From contig JALJCQ010000011.1 of NCBI GenBank assembly GCA_023091665.1, forward strand, positions 1,054,001 to 1,118,000: DNA of 64,000 nucleotides. Direction: 5' to 3'. The stretch comes from Pythium myriotylum. Its lineage: Eukaryota > Oomycota > Peronosporomycetes > Pythiales > Pythiaceae. Below, piece by piece: positions 1-10,243 of the stretch (the first letter of the stretch is position 1; each line of letters starts with the position of its first letter). The position numbers were made by a program, and so were the translations under genes. The notes below the pieces were generated by a model. It was not told the origin of the DNA. It did not search any database and saw nothing but the letters and a program-made list of their open reading frames with translations.

Positions 1-36
1 CGCAGGGTCTGACGAGTGGCGGCTCTCTCGGAACAG

Positions 37-1841
37 TTCTAGTGGCGCGTCAGTTCGTGGAGATCACGCGCATCCGACTGGAGGTACGCCGCAGGCTGCG
101 CGAGCGCTCGAGACGCGAGGAGCTGACTCGATGCACTGAACTCTCCAGGGCCTGCTCACGGCGTTCCCGAAACTCCTCTCCAGCGGCTCGCGCGAGCACA
201 CTTTCATCGACACGGAGAGCGTGCGATATGTCTACCAACCGCTCGAGAATTACTTCGTGCTGATCATCACGAATAAGACGAGCAACATTGTCGAGGATCT
301 GCACACGATCCAAGTGCTCTCGAAGCTCGTGCCGGACATCTGCGGCTCGCTCAACGAGAATGCGATTCGCGACAAGCAATTCGAGCTCATTTTCGGCTTC
401 GATGAGCTCATCTCGGCCGGCGGCCACTCGGAAAACATCAACGTGCAGCAGATTCGGGTCAACATGGAGATGGAGTCGCACGAGGAAAAGCTCCACAACA
501 TGATCCAGGAGAGCAAGCGCGCCGCCGCGAAGGACGACATGAAGCGCCACCAGATCCGCATCAAGGAAGAGCAGCGCGAACGCGCGCGCCTCGAACGCGC
601 TGGGCTTGGTGGGTACGCCAAGCAGACTGGTTTCGGCAACGCGATGAGCTCCGCATTCGGTAACTCGCCTCGTGGCGGCGTCTCGCCCTCGAACGCAGCA
701 TCCTTTGCGAGCAACAACAACTTCCCTACCTCTCCAACTTCATACAACAAAGCGCCTGAACCGGCTGCTCCGATTACCAAGACGTCGGGCATGAAGCTCG
801 GCGGCGGCTCGAAATCCAGCGGCAAGTCATTCTTGGATGCGATGGCCGCCGAGGATGACCTCAAGGAGATCCCACCGATGAGTGCGCCGGTTCAAGCTGT
901 TGCGCCACCGACACCCGCGGTTGCCGTCAGCAGCGATCCTATCGGCGTCGTTGTCGAAGAGAAGCTGACGGTGCAACTAACACGCGATGGCGCTCTGGAG
1001 CAGCTAGAAGTCAAGGGCAGCCTCTTCGTGTCAGTCAATGACCAAGATAGTGCATGCTGTCGTCTGAAGCTGAGATCGTCCACAGCGAATGGCATCTCCT
1101 TCCAGACCCACCCGAAGGTTGACAAGCGTTTGTTTGACCAGGAATCCGTACTAGGATTGAAGGTGTGTTGGATCAGTGTTGCTAGTCGAGAAGAGGGTCA
1201 CTCATGGTGTTGGTTGCGCAGGATTCTACGAAACCTTTCCCTTCAACCCGTGTGGCTGTGCTGCGATGGAGTTTGAAGACACAAGACGAGTCTTTCCTTC
1301 CGCTCAACATCGTCTGTTGGCCTGAAGAACAGGGCGGCGGCAAGGTATGGGCGATTTATGGATGAGTCGCATCATCTCTCTCTTACCGTTTTCGAATGGG
1401 TGGTTAGATCAACGTCACGATTGAGTACTCGATGGATCGCGACATGGTTCTTGACAACGTCAACATTATCGTTCCGCTTGGCTCGCACAACTCACCTCAA
1501 GTCGCGCACATTGACGGTCAATTCCAGCATGACTCTGCTAGTGGAAGCCTCCTGTGGCATCTGGATACCATCGACTCTTCGTGAGTATTCTGTCGTCCTT
1601 GTCCCTGTAGCCGTTTACTCATACGATCTCATTTTCCCAATCCAGAAACAACTCGGGCACGTTGGAGTTTGCAATCCCCGGCAACAACCTCGACGTGTTC
1701 TTCCCGCTCTCCGTATCGTTTTACTCTCGGAGCGTTTACAGCGACGTTGACGTGGAGGCCGTCGCCAAGGTCGCTGATCATTCGCCCGTGCAGTTCGGTT
1801 TTGAAAAGCTGCTCTCGACGGAGAACTACCAGATCGTTTAG
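37..1841 (+). CDS. ARCN1: Coatomer subunit delta (delta-COP, archain), 5' end missing
   Basis: Delta-COP is part of the COPI coat that drives Golgi-to-ER and intra-Golgi vesicle transport. The exons I read are 37-83, 149-1162, 1222-1344, 1408-1580 and 1646-1841; the four introns are 59-65 nt with GT/AG ends. The first exon encodes LVARQFVEITRIRLE and the next GLLTAFPKLLSSG, which is the longin-like N-terminus of delta-COP. RYVYQPLENYF and VEDLHTIQVLSKLVPDICG follow, then a charged helix and a low-complexity linker. The last exons give the mu-homology domain (STKPFPSTRVAVLRW, VNIIVPLGS) and end FGFEKLLSTENYQIV, stop at 1839-1841. The first residues lie left of the window. The downstream neighbour is convergent, 129 bp away. 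Confidence 0.95.
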
Positions 1842-1970
1842 ATGTTCAAGTATACCGGGGAGACACTGTGGGCCGAAGGACGAGAATGGCGGCGGAGAGG
1901 TATCTGCCACGCTACAATCTCGACTAGTGCAAGCGAATATAAAAAGCACGTTAACCATGTTACTCGGGGT

Positions 1971-2411
1971 TTATTGCGCCGGACGGAACACGTGCTTCTG
2001 AGACGCGCGGAACAACGCGTCAGTCTCGGCGCGAAGACACCGCTCGAGCATGTGCTTGACCACCTCGCAGCTCTCCACGGGCCGCTCGCCGGCCTTGGCC
2101 TGCTCGAGGCAGCTGTACCATTCCTTGAGCGACGCCGGGCAGAGAGCCGTGCTGACGCAGTGCACGTAGCCGACGTACTTGACCTCGTTTGCCTCGAGTC
2201 CTTCTGCCGAATGGTCGTGGGCGCCTCCGTGGGAGTGGCCCTGGTGCCTCTTCTGCTGCTGCTGCAACTGGCGCTGCATCTCCTGTCCGGCCTCGATCAT
2301 CTCCTTGAACGCCGCGTCGCACTGGCGCAGCGCCGCGTACTCGCCACCGACGTGGCGATCCGTCGCGACCGCCTGCAGCTCTTTCTCGCTCAGCGTGCCC
2401 TCCTGAGCCAT
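1971..2411 (-). CDS. Twin CX9C (CHCH-domain) small protein, probably mitochondrial intermembrane space
   Basis: Single-exon protein of 146 residues. Residues 91-101 and 115-125 each form a C-x9-C pair, the twin CX9C signature of coiled-coil-helix-coiled-coil-helix proteins. These are oxidised by the Mia40/Erv1 relay in the mitochondrial intermembrane space and often serve respiratory-chain assembly. Residues 36-56 are Gln-rich and helical, followed by a His-rich stretch (QGHSHGGAHDHSAEG, 57-71) that could bind metal. There is no N-terminal presequence, which fits the Mia40 route. I cannot match it to a named CHCH protein; spacing between the two pairs is 13 residues. It lies 205 bp downstream of the carboxypeptidase gene on the same strand. 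Confidence 0.75.
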   Translation of the reverse strand: MAQEGTLSEKELQAVATDRHVGGEYAALRQCDAAFKEMIEAGQEMQRQLQQQQKRHQGHSHGGAHDHSAEGLEANEVKYVGYVHCVSTALCPASLKEWYSCLEQAKAGERPVESCEVVKHMLERCLRAETDALFRASQKHVFRPAQ

Positions 2412-2615
2412 CTGAGGACAAGAGCGCCATTACGATCCAAGATCGAAGCGCCGCACGACAGGCTCGCGGCTCACCTCATGGAAGCGCAGCGTGGGCAGGC
2501 ACTGAGGGAACCCTCCCCCATCCATCTTCGACCGCCTGACCTGGGAATGGAAATGGGCTCCTCGACATCAGTTAAGAACTACATTTAGTTCATTTTAGTG
2601 ACAATGGCTCGGGGT

Positions 2616-5254
2616 CTATGGATCGTCGTCGTCGTCATCGTCGCGTGGGGACACGGGACGGCTGAACCGGGATCGCTGGGGGCGTTGCTGGTTGATGTTC
2701 ATGTACGTTCGGCGTTGGGAGCGGAAGACGCGCTTGTACATGTAGGCCACCGTGACGGAGATGATCACGGCCCCCAGTGCCAAGGTCATGTAGCCGTACT
2801 GGAGCAAGGATGGCTGGTCTGCGCTCTTCTTGGCGTCATTCTTCAACACACCAGATAACGTCTCATCGAACTGGGTAGAAGGTGAAGCTGTAGTTAGCCA
2901 TGGTGTGCTCGTTGGGGCCTGTGTAAGCGTTGGTGTTGGGGCCTGTGTTAGAGTTGGTGTTGGCGTCGTAGCCGGAGAGATCTCGGGTTCAGTTGCTACT
3001 TCGTCATCGTTGCTCTCCGACTCATCGTCGGTATCATCCTGGCCAGACAAGCCAGGAGTCATGGACGGCGTGGTGGTGGTCATCGGTGTGGTGGTGGTCG
3101 TTGGTGTGACGGTGGTCGTCGGTTCAGTTGTCGTCTCAGGAGCCGATGGCGTGGTCTGGGGTGGAGCTGATGTCTCCGCAGCTCCAGAAGCACTAGAAGA
3201 GTCATTGGAGCCCGCATCGGAAGTTGTGTCTATCTCGGACGAGGAGGACTGGATTGTCACTGTGATGATTGGCGAGTACCAGATCTTTGATCCTTTGATC
3301 TCACGGCCGTTCCATGTCTTACTCCAGCTTGGATTCGTGCGGGCATTCACGTAGTGCGACTGGGGAGGAATATGTGGCGATGGCTCGTCGTCACCACTAG
3401 ACGCCTGCGAACTCCAGCTTTGGTCGACTGTTGCGACAGCGCGGACGTAGAACTTCTTCGACACGGCCGCGTGCAGATCTAAACAAGACACGAAAAGTGA
3501 CGTGCCCAGGGTGTCCGCGTTATCCGGCGATTCCGATGAGACTTCAGAATTCGTTAGATCAAAGAAACGACTGGGGTTCGAAATCACACAGTTAGTTAGG
3601 TACGCCACTAGGAGAGAACGTGTGAGCGTACCGAGTCTTTCCCTTTTGGACTGTCGACTGGGAGATGATACCTATGAAGAGAAACGATTGTGTCATACAA
3701 AAGCCAGAGCTGTTGATATTGCGGCCATAAGAACTTACCAGTGGGTGAGAACTCCACGTCTGAAGCAAGCTGCACGTGCGTCTTGTCCACAGTGATGGCG
3801 CCCAAGACTTCCCATGCGAGCTGCAACTTCAGAGGCTTTCCGGAACTCAATGTGACATGGCACTGTGTTGAGTTACACGAGGCGATCTGCGTCGACTCAG
3901 CAGCGAATCCTCCACACCCCATTCTAGTCAGCTGTTTTCCGTCTTCGACGAAAAGACTCGCCGACGGAAACTGCTTAAGACTCGCTTCCATCGCAATTGC
4001 AGCTTCCTTGGTGGGTAGAGATACTGGTGCATCCACCCAACGGATGTATGGTTGGACCATGTCCATGAGCATAAGTGCGAGCCGAACGTTTTGAGTCACA
4101 TGACCAAGTGGTTGTGCATCCTTCTTGGCGTGATAATAGTCGAGTTCTGCATGATAAAGGTCTTCGAATTCACCCAGCTCTTCTTCCGTCGGATGCTTGT
4201 TGTTGGAAGTTTCCACGAGTATGTTGAAGGCCCGATGCGTCACGTTGTTGTATATCGTTTTGTTGCGGTCGTATCCCCCGAACGTAGTCGGCTCGCAAGG
4301 TCGGAAAGGGAGGTGAGCATCGGACTCTTCCCCATTGCCAGAAGCCTTGGGAGTGAACTGATTCTCCCACGAAGCTGCATAGCCCCAATCTTCCATACCT
4401 CCAGTGACACCGTAAACGATGTCGTTCATTGTTCCCGTCGGGTAGAGCTTCTGGTCAGCGAAGGGTCCAGCAAACACAGCCAAGGCCTGGGCCAGCTGCG
4501 CCTGCGCGGCGTCATCGGGGGATTTTTGGCTGCGACGGTTGTTGGTCAGGTAGTGGTTCGGCGACCCCCACTCGTACGAGATGGCGCGCATTCCACCGTG
4601 GAAAGTGATCGCGAGCTGGAACATGTGCTCGCGCCAGATCTCGTTGACGACGCGCGAGGTCATCGTCTGCATGCAGTGGGGGCCCGAGCGCATGTAGTTG
4701 TAGTCGCGGTTGGGGTCCACGTTGAGCTCCGTGCGGGTGTTGCGCGAGTAGCCATACGCATTGGTCATAGGCGTGAGGACGACGTCGCGCGTATTGACGA
4801 GGTGATGGACCCAGCGCTGCGTGTGGATCGACGTGTTGCGCACCGCTGCGGCCTCGGGCGACTCTGGGTGCGCGTACGCAGTCGAGAGCTTGGCGACGAG
4901 CGCGATCATCTCGATCGTCGTGATGGGCCCGATGCGCTCGTCGCCGTGGAGCGCGCCGCTGAAGAAGACTTGGGGCCGATCGGGCTGGGCTGCGAGCGTC
5001 GAGTGGTTGGTCATGTGGACCACGTAGTGCTTGCAGGGCACGGGCGCGGCGTTGGCGTGCTCGAGACACGAGAGCTCGGGCGGCGACGGCAGCGCGTACT
5101 TGTCTTGCGCCACCTCGACGCGGAGCACCTCGGGGTACGAGGCGTTGAGCTCGAGCAGGTACGCGACCATGTCGCCGTAGTCGCGGTACTTGAACGGGAG
5201 GGCGTGCGCCACGCTGGCGGCCGCCGCGAGCGAGAGCGCCGCGAGCGAGCGCAT
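2616..5254 (-). CDS. Membrane-anchored M14 zinc carboxypeptidase
   Basis: Secreted or cell-surface metallocarboxypeptidase that would trim C-terminal residues from peptides. Exons (complement): 3739-5254, 3632-3671 (a 40-nt microexon) and 2616-3570; introns are 67 and 61 nt. The predicted protein is 836 residues. An N-terminal signal peptide (AALSLAAAASVAHA) is followed by the M14 domain: zinc ligands H103 and E106 in ALHGDERIG and H218 in ITFHGG, substrate-binding N181-R182 in DPNRDYNY, and catalytic-type Glu E347 in ILVETSNN. After a beta-sandwich-like region comes a Thr/Pro-rich, probably O-glycosylated stalk, then one membrane helix (YGYMTLALGAVIISVTVAYM) and a basic tail ending in a poly-Asp run. 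The architecture resembles CPD/CPM-type (M14B) enzymes. The microexon keeps the frame only if both introns are removed. Confidence 0.88.
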
Positions 5255-5313
5255 GCTGCCGAGAGACAGAGCGATCGCCGAGTGGCTTTATACGCGTCCG
5301 TTGCCGAGCGCAG

Positions 5314-5342
5314 GTGTAACCCCCGTCGGGCGGAGGTTACAC
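5314..5342. repeat. Inverted repeat (hairpin) in divergent promoter
   Basis: Perfect 8-bp arms GTGTAACC / GGTTACAC flank a 13-nt spacer that contains its own mini-stem (CCCG T CGGG). It lies between the divergent starts of the carboxypeptidase (5254) and the LRAT-RING gene (5489). A similar GTAACC hairpin is found at 17183-17211. Confidence 0.6.
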
Positions 5343-5355
5343 TCGGTGGGAAAAC

Positions 5356-5375
5356 GGGTCGGGTCGGGTCGGGTC
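5356..5375. repeat. Four tandem copies of GGGTC
   Basis: GGGTC is repeated four times in a row. Four GGG tracts with two-base loops could fold as a G-quadruplex on the + strand. It lies in the same 234-bp divergent promoter as the hairpin at 5314-5342. Confidence 0.7.
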
Positions 5376-5424
5376 GGCATCTCTCGGATGGGGTTTTCTC
5401 TGTGGGCGGAGTTGAACCCACCAA

Positions 5425-5438
5425 GACCATCACTCCGA
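5425..5438 (+). promoter_or_regulatory. Possible initiator element, GACCATCACTCCGA
   Basis: This 14-mer occurs identically at 33298-33311, and its core CATCACTCCGA recurs at 43743-43753 just before the PTPMT1-like start. Pyrimidine-rich CAnTC-type sequences are the known initiator class of oomycete promoters. Here it sits 50 bp upstream of the ATG at 5489. The assignment is inference. Confidence 0.4.
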
Positions 5439-5488
5439 CTGACTTGAGAGGAAAAGGTGTGAGTCAAAAAGCGACAAGGCCGATCGAC

Positions 5489-6697
5489 ATGGAGCTCTTC
5501 GCGCCGGGCGACATCGTGCGGTTCCACCGCGGCGAGTACAGCCACGTGGCCATCTACGTGGGCAGAGGCAGCGTCATCCACCTCTGGTCGCCCACGAGCG
5601 CGCGGGCCTTCTGCGTGCGCATCGACTCGCTGCGCCACGTGCAGAACTGCCAGAGACCCGATGGCGAGCTCCTCACGGCGCCGGACGACGACGCCGGCGA
5701 CGCGCCGCAGCTCTACACACACGACATGGATGCCAAGATGATGCGCGCCCACGGCGCGGAGCCCTTCGACGGAGAGGAGGTCGTGCGTCGCGCGAGGATG
5801 CGGCTCGGCGAGACGCGGTACGATTATCTCACCTACAACTGCGAGCACTTCGTCACGTGGGCGAGATACGGCGTCGGCACGTCGCCACAGGCCACCTCCC
5901 ACACCAACCAAGTGCTCGCGGGAGCGCTGCTAGGTGCTGCAGTCGGTGGCATCGCCGGACTCATCGTCGGTGGAGCGATCTCGCTCTTTTCCAAGGTGAA
6001 TTCTCTCTCAGCCTCGTCGAGTGGCATGCTCGTGGAAGGTGGGAGCTCCAGCGGCGTTGATGTCGAAGAAATTGAAGACGCGGGTCGTGTCCATGTTGAT
6101 GGTGACGAAGAAGAGTCTCGACAGACTGAGCATGATCGCCGAGAGGAGCGAGAGCGCCTTCTCCAGGACATTGCTTCGATTCAGCTTGAAGAAGAAGGCT
6201 CATTGGGGGAATTTGACGCCTGGGTCAACGCGCGTTGCCAGAACCGGACGAGAAGTGTTGCCCGAACATATTCGGACGAGCGCCATGAGGCGCTGGCCGC
6301 AAGGCTTGCAGACGACAAACTGCTCTGCGGGTAAGATTGATTTGGACCTATGTAGACACTCTTGAACGGTATGTTGACTATGAAAATGTACAGGATCTGT
6401 TTCTACGATCTCCAGCTGACGAGGGCTGTAGCATTCCCGTGCGACCACTTCACTTGCACGAGATGCCACGATGCGCTCGTCACTACTGCCAGTGGCTTCA
6501 AATGCTGTCCATATTGCCGGTACGCAGACCATTGAAGATATATATTGTGGTTACGACTGGCTGGCTTGACCCTCCACCATTTGACTAGAACCAACATCAC
6601 CAGTGTGGAGGCAATCCACCGGTCAACCAAGCGTGCTGCCCGCACACGCCTTACTTGGGAGCAAGAGGTGGCATCCACTGCCGCTGAGTTCAACTGA
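5489..6697 (+). CDS. LRAT/NlpC-P60-like domain fused to a membrane segment and a C3HC4 RING finger
   Basis: Exons 5489-6330, 6394-6519 and 6589-6697 (introns 63 and 69 nt) give 358 residues. Residues 1-130 match the LRAT-type papain-like fold: catalytic-type His in SHVAIYVG (H19), a second His in VIHLW (H31) and the Cys in YNCEHFVTW (C118). Proteins of this class act as phospholipid acyltransferases or lipases. Residues 142-167 form a Gly/Ala-rich hydrophobic segment, likely a membrane anchor. After an acidic, charged linker, the spliced exons complete a RING: C280, C283, C297, H299, C302, C305, C319, C322, followed by a basic tail. Unspliced, the frame stops inside the first intron, just after C280, so the RING appears only after splicing. 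RING fingers are usually E3 ubiquitin ligases. The combined function is unknown. The gene is divergent from the carboxypeptidase. Confidence 0.8.
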
Positions 6698-6829
6698 TTC
6701 GTGATCCATAGTTGCTTCTACGTTTATTCGTGCCATCTAACCTCTCCAAAGAATCGATACTCACTGATGCATTCAAAAACTACACGAAAGAGAACCTCGC
6801 TGGTGTGAACTCGCTCCTGCACGATGAGT

Positions 6830-7861
6830 CTACTTGGACTTGGCGAGGTCAAGAACTGCCATGATGAGTCGGTCAGTTTGTGCACGCATCAGCCTCATGT
6901 CTTCCGTTCGAGCCCGCATCTCCTCACGGCGTAGGATGCGATCTGCTTCGGCACACTCGCGGTCAAGCTCGAACTTACGTTGCATCAGAACAAGGGCGCG
7001 GTCAACAACACGTTCCAAACTTCCTTGGAAACTTTGTGGGAGCGGCAGAGACTCGTCAGGCTCTTCACGAGCTCGTTTCTTCGACAGAGGGCCTGCTGCA
7101 TTTGGTTTCGGTGCCTGGGAGATGCTGCTATCTGGGGAGTCCGCAGGAATGATTGCAGAGCATGGCATCGGTGATGGATGCGTAGCGATCTCCTGCATCG
7201 GCCTTTGTACGCTTGGCCGTTGCTGAATACCAGTCAGACGGGGTCGAGTAGGGAAACTCGTCGCTGTCTCGAGGCTTTCACTACTTGTTTGGCCTGCCGT
7301 TGCTGACTGGAATGCCGAAGTTGTCGGCTTGGCCCGTTCTCGCGAGCCGGGCAGTGCATGAGAAGCTGCAGACAGCTGACCGATTGCATTTGGCACCGGG
7401 TTGAGAGCGGATGGCTGCAGCAGCGGCATTTGCAGCGCGACACCCACCGTCGGCGCGTCGTCGTCCACCTCGCTCAGCAGTCGATGGAGCGACGTCTCTT
7501 CGTTGTCGGCGTCCATGCGCGCGATGAGTCGGTCGAGGATGGCGATCTTGGCTTGGAACTGGGCTTCGTCGCTCGCACCGCGCCGCAGCATCTTGTCCTG
7601 GCGCTCGCGGCGCTGCGCGACGAGCCGGAAGAAGCGCGCACGCGTCGAGGCCGCACTGAGCCCCGCGAGCGAGCAGGCCGGGTCGGCGTTGAGCGCCTGC
7701 GCCGTCTGCTGCCAGACTTCCATGACGCCGCTGCGCAGGCGCCAGGGCGCGGCGCGCTCGACCCGCGCGAGCAGCAGCAGGTCGTCGCCGCCGCTGAAGG
7801 CCTGGCGCGACGTCGTCGAGGCCATGGCCGCTGGTTTCCCTTTGCTTTGGGCGGGAAGCAT
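6830..7861 (-). CDS. Myb/SANT-like helical protein (oomycete-type), putative DNA binding
   Basis: Single exon, up to 343 residues; a second in-frame ATG (starting MASTTSRQ) at 7825 may be the real start. The N-terminal 100 residues carry a conserved-looking helical block with W49, a RFFRLVAQRRERQDK motif and ILDRLIARMDAD. This resembles the Myb/SANT-like domains common in oomycete genomes, including some derived from transposons. The middle is Ser/Pro-rich and probably disordered, with a KKRAREE basic patch that could serve as a nuclear signal. The C-terminal 60 residues form a coiled coil (Arg/Glu-rich, ending AVLDLAKSK). DNA binding is inferred from shape only. No transposase or inverted repeats lie nearby. 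Confidence 0.7.
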   Translation of the reverse strand: MLPAQSKGKPAAMASTTSRQAFSGGDDLLLLARVERAAPWRLRSGVMEVWQQTAQALNADPACSLAGLSAASTRARFFRLVAQRRERQDKMLRRGASDEAQFQAKIAILDRLIARMDADNEETSLHRLLSEVDDDAPTVGVALQMPLLQPSALNPVPNAIGQLSAASHALPGSRERAKPTTSAFQSATAGQTSSESLETATSFPTRPRLTGIQQRPSVQRPMQEIATHPSPMPCSAIIPADSPDSSISQAPKPNAAGPLSKKRAREEPDESLPLPQSFQGSLERVVDRALVLMQRKFELDRECAEADRILRREEMRARTEDMRLMRAQTDRLIMAVLDLAKSK

Positions 7862-8225
7862 GCCCCACGCACGGAAACTTCAACGTTCCGAGGGAAACTT
7901 AGCGAAAGTTACGAACATGAGCGGATAAATGACCGTCGAATAGGCCCATGCGAGCGATTCGATCCCAGGCGCGTCTCCATCCGTGCATGGGCCACTTCGG
8001 TCGCTCGCACTCGTCAGTTGTGTCGTGTCGGTCGACGGGGTCGATCGAACGACGTGGCTCCGTGCATGTGTCTGGATGGCACCAGTAGTGGTGCACGTGG
8101 TCGCTTCGTCCACAGAGCGTTCGATCTGCACCAGCAGACCACTGCTTTCGCCCTGGAACCCTCGAAGGAAAAACGCTGGTAGCCACTGGAGAGAGGCGCG
8201 CGCAGGCGAAGCGTCGCGAGAAACA
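7862..8225. other. Divergent intergenic region, no gene seen
   Basis: A 364-bp spacer between the Myb/SANT-like gene and the PPP2R3C gene. Short reading frames cross it, but none has protein-like composition or splice support. It must hold both 5' UTRs and promoters. No TATA box or strong repeat was found. Confidence 0.6.
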
Positions 8226-9923
8226 ATGGCGTCGCCAAAGATGGACTCGCAGCTTCTCCAGCGACGCCGCAGCTACGAACTCATCCCGCGGTTCTTCTCG
8301 CCGGTGCTCTTCATCATGCGTCGCCGTGGGTCGTACTCAACGCTCACAGCGTCGCCTCTACGCCTAGAAAGCTGAGGGTCAAGAAACTCGAACTGTGGCA
8401 GACAGGAGCCGATCTCTGTGCCGGCAGCGAGCGCTCGAGCGGATCGACGCGCTCATATTGTCACCAGACGAACTCGCGCGGCTCACAGATGCGGTTTGCC
8501 AGCATGCCAAGACGCCGACCCTCACTAACTTCGAGAAGTCCCTGCTTCAGAAGTACGTCAAGCGGTCCGGCATCGTGTGTGTCGATCGCCTGCTGGACGA
8601 TCACAAGTCGATCCAAATCTCGTACGAACAATGGAAAGCGGTCGTCAAGACGCTGGCGAGCGACAAAGTCGATCGGATCATGACTGCGCAAGCGTTTGTA
8701 TTGGTCGTGCTTGGAGCATTTTGCCGTCGTTCGTGAGTGGAATTACTGATAAAAGAATTGCGCAGCTATCGCACGGACACAACAACACGATCAATGGCCT
8801 CGCGTTGCTCGAGTATGTTTATCAGCTCCATCGATCGCTGACGGCGATTCGATTCTTACTTGAGCAGCCAGAAGGGACAATTGACGGGTTCCTCATCGAA
8901 ACCGACATTATTGCCATCGTCCAGCGAGGCGTCTCGAATGCTATCCGGGTTCACATAATCGACATCGATGTACGTACAGCATCATTTTTAGTCCCAACTT
9001 CCGTCTTTCTGACCGAGATTGTGGTAGGCTGATTTCAAGCCCTACTATGAACTGATCTGTGGCCGTATCGTTGCACTCCGACACGACTTTCGAGGCCCCC
9101 GAGGCTTGGTCTCGGTGGATGAGTTCGCCGAGTGCTCTGCATTCCTCGAGTTCGTCCAACTTATCCACCCAGACCTCCACAACCACTTTATCGTAGAAAA
9201 CAACCGTTTTACGGCCACTAACATTCGCAGTATTCACCGCCAGTACTTGCAGCTCGACGTTGACAAGAATGGCATGCTCTGCGCGGATGAACTACTAGAA
9301 TTTGGCAAGAAGAAGGCATTCAACCCTATCAACCTCACACCCACGCATGACTTGACAAAAGCTTTCGTGACCCAAGTATTCCTTGAAGTCAAGACGTTTC
9401 CTCCAAATGACGAGATGGACTATAAGACATACGTGGACTTTGCTGTGATGATGGCTGATCGCCAGTCGCTCGCATCACTTCGAGTGGGTCAGTACACTCC
9501 ATGCAAGCGAACTCTCTTTGCTGACATTTTTTTTCTGTTGTAGTTCTTTTGGAATGTGCTTGATTTCCAGAAGCAAGGATTTCTAGACGCATTCACACTC
9601 GACCTCTTTCTGCGAGATATGGTCCAGAAAATCCGCGAGCACGAAGGTGATGATCCTCTTGCGGATGAATCAATGTCAGCCTCGGTGGCCCAGATTCGGG
9701 TATGCTCATTTTCTGCATCTACTTTTGTTGGATTCTGACGAATTGAAATCTGCAACTGGAGCAGACCCAAGTCTTCGACCTTGTCTCTCCTCGAGATCCA
9801 CTTCGAATCACGTGGCAGGATCTCAAGAACTGCAAACTCGGGTCGTTTGTTGTGCGACTAGTAACGGATTTCGTGGCCTTTCGTGAGTACGAGGCGTGCG
9901 ACGGACGCTTCACATTATCGTGA
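8226..9923 (+). CDS. PPP2R3C: Protein phosphatase 2A regulatory subunit B'' gamma
   Basis: This subunit family targets PP2A and is tied to centrosome/basal-body and cell-cycle roles. Exons: 8226-8303, 8368-8697, 8766-8969, 9028-9483, 9544-9699 and 9765-9923; introns are 58-68 nt, all phase 0. The product is 460 residues, close to the 453 of animal PPP2R3C. Alignable landmarks are YELIPRFFSP at the start, an EF-hand (DVDKNGMLCADE, residues 281-292), DEMDYKTYVDFAVMM, FWNVLDFQKQGFLDAFTLD and VFDLVSPRDPLRITWQDL near the C-terminus. The first intron uses a GTGCTC donor; the join is supported by the IPRF...AEG match to the family. The downstream gene begins about 320 bp away on the same strand. Confidence 0.92.
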
Positions 9924-10243
9924 GCTTGACTCGACCGGGCATTGCCTACAAGGTGTATGACTCAGAAGCTTTCTGAGCGTCTCGGGCTTAATATATAGTC
10001 AATCAATATCATGAATTCGCGGATACAATTGATGTAAAGAGGAGAATGTTCATGCCCGTAACCACCTTCCTCCTCACCATTCAAGATCATCTGTCTTACG
10101 ATCAGGACAATGCACATGGGGCTACGAATAGATCGTTCCCTCGATTGCCACTACCCAGACTTCAGCTCTACAACTGGGTCGTTAGGCTATTTCCATTCCT
10201 CACTGCGACTGCTGCGTCACACCCCAGTCATTTGAAACGCAAC
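9924..10243. other. Intergenic region or 5' UTR
   Basis: A 320-bp stretch between PPP2R3C and the multi-pass membrane protein. An upstream in-frame ATG exists at 10046, so 10046-10243 could be coding. The encoded segment has no membrane-protein character and I treat it as 5' leader. Confidence 0.45.

Noticed and set aside
4052..5488. Long + strand open frame running into the LRAT-RING start
   Set aside because: It is antisense to the well-supported carboxypeptidase exon, is His/Val/Arg-rich and has no domain. The real start is the ATG at 5489.
6830..7861. Transposon-derived gene
   Set aside because: Myb/SANT-like proteins can come from mobile elements, but there is no transposase, terminal repeat or target-site duplication here.
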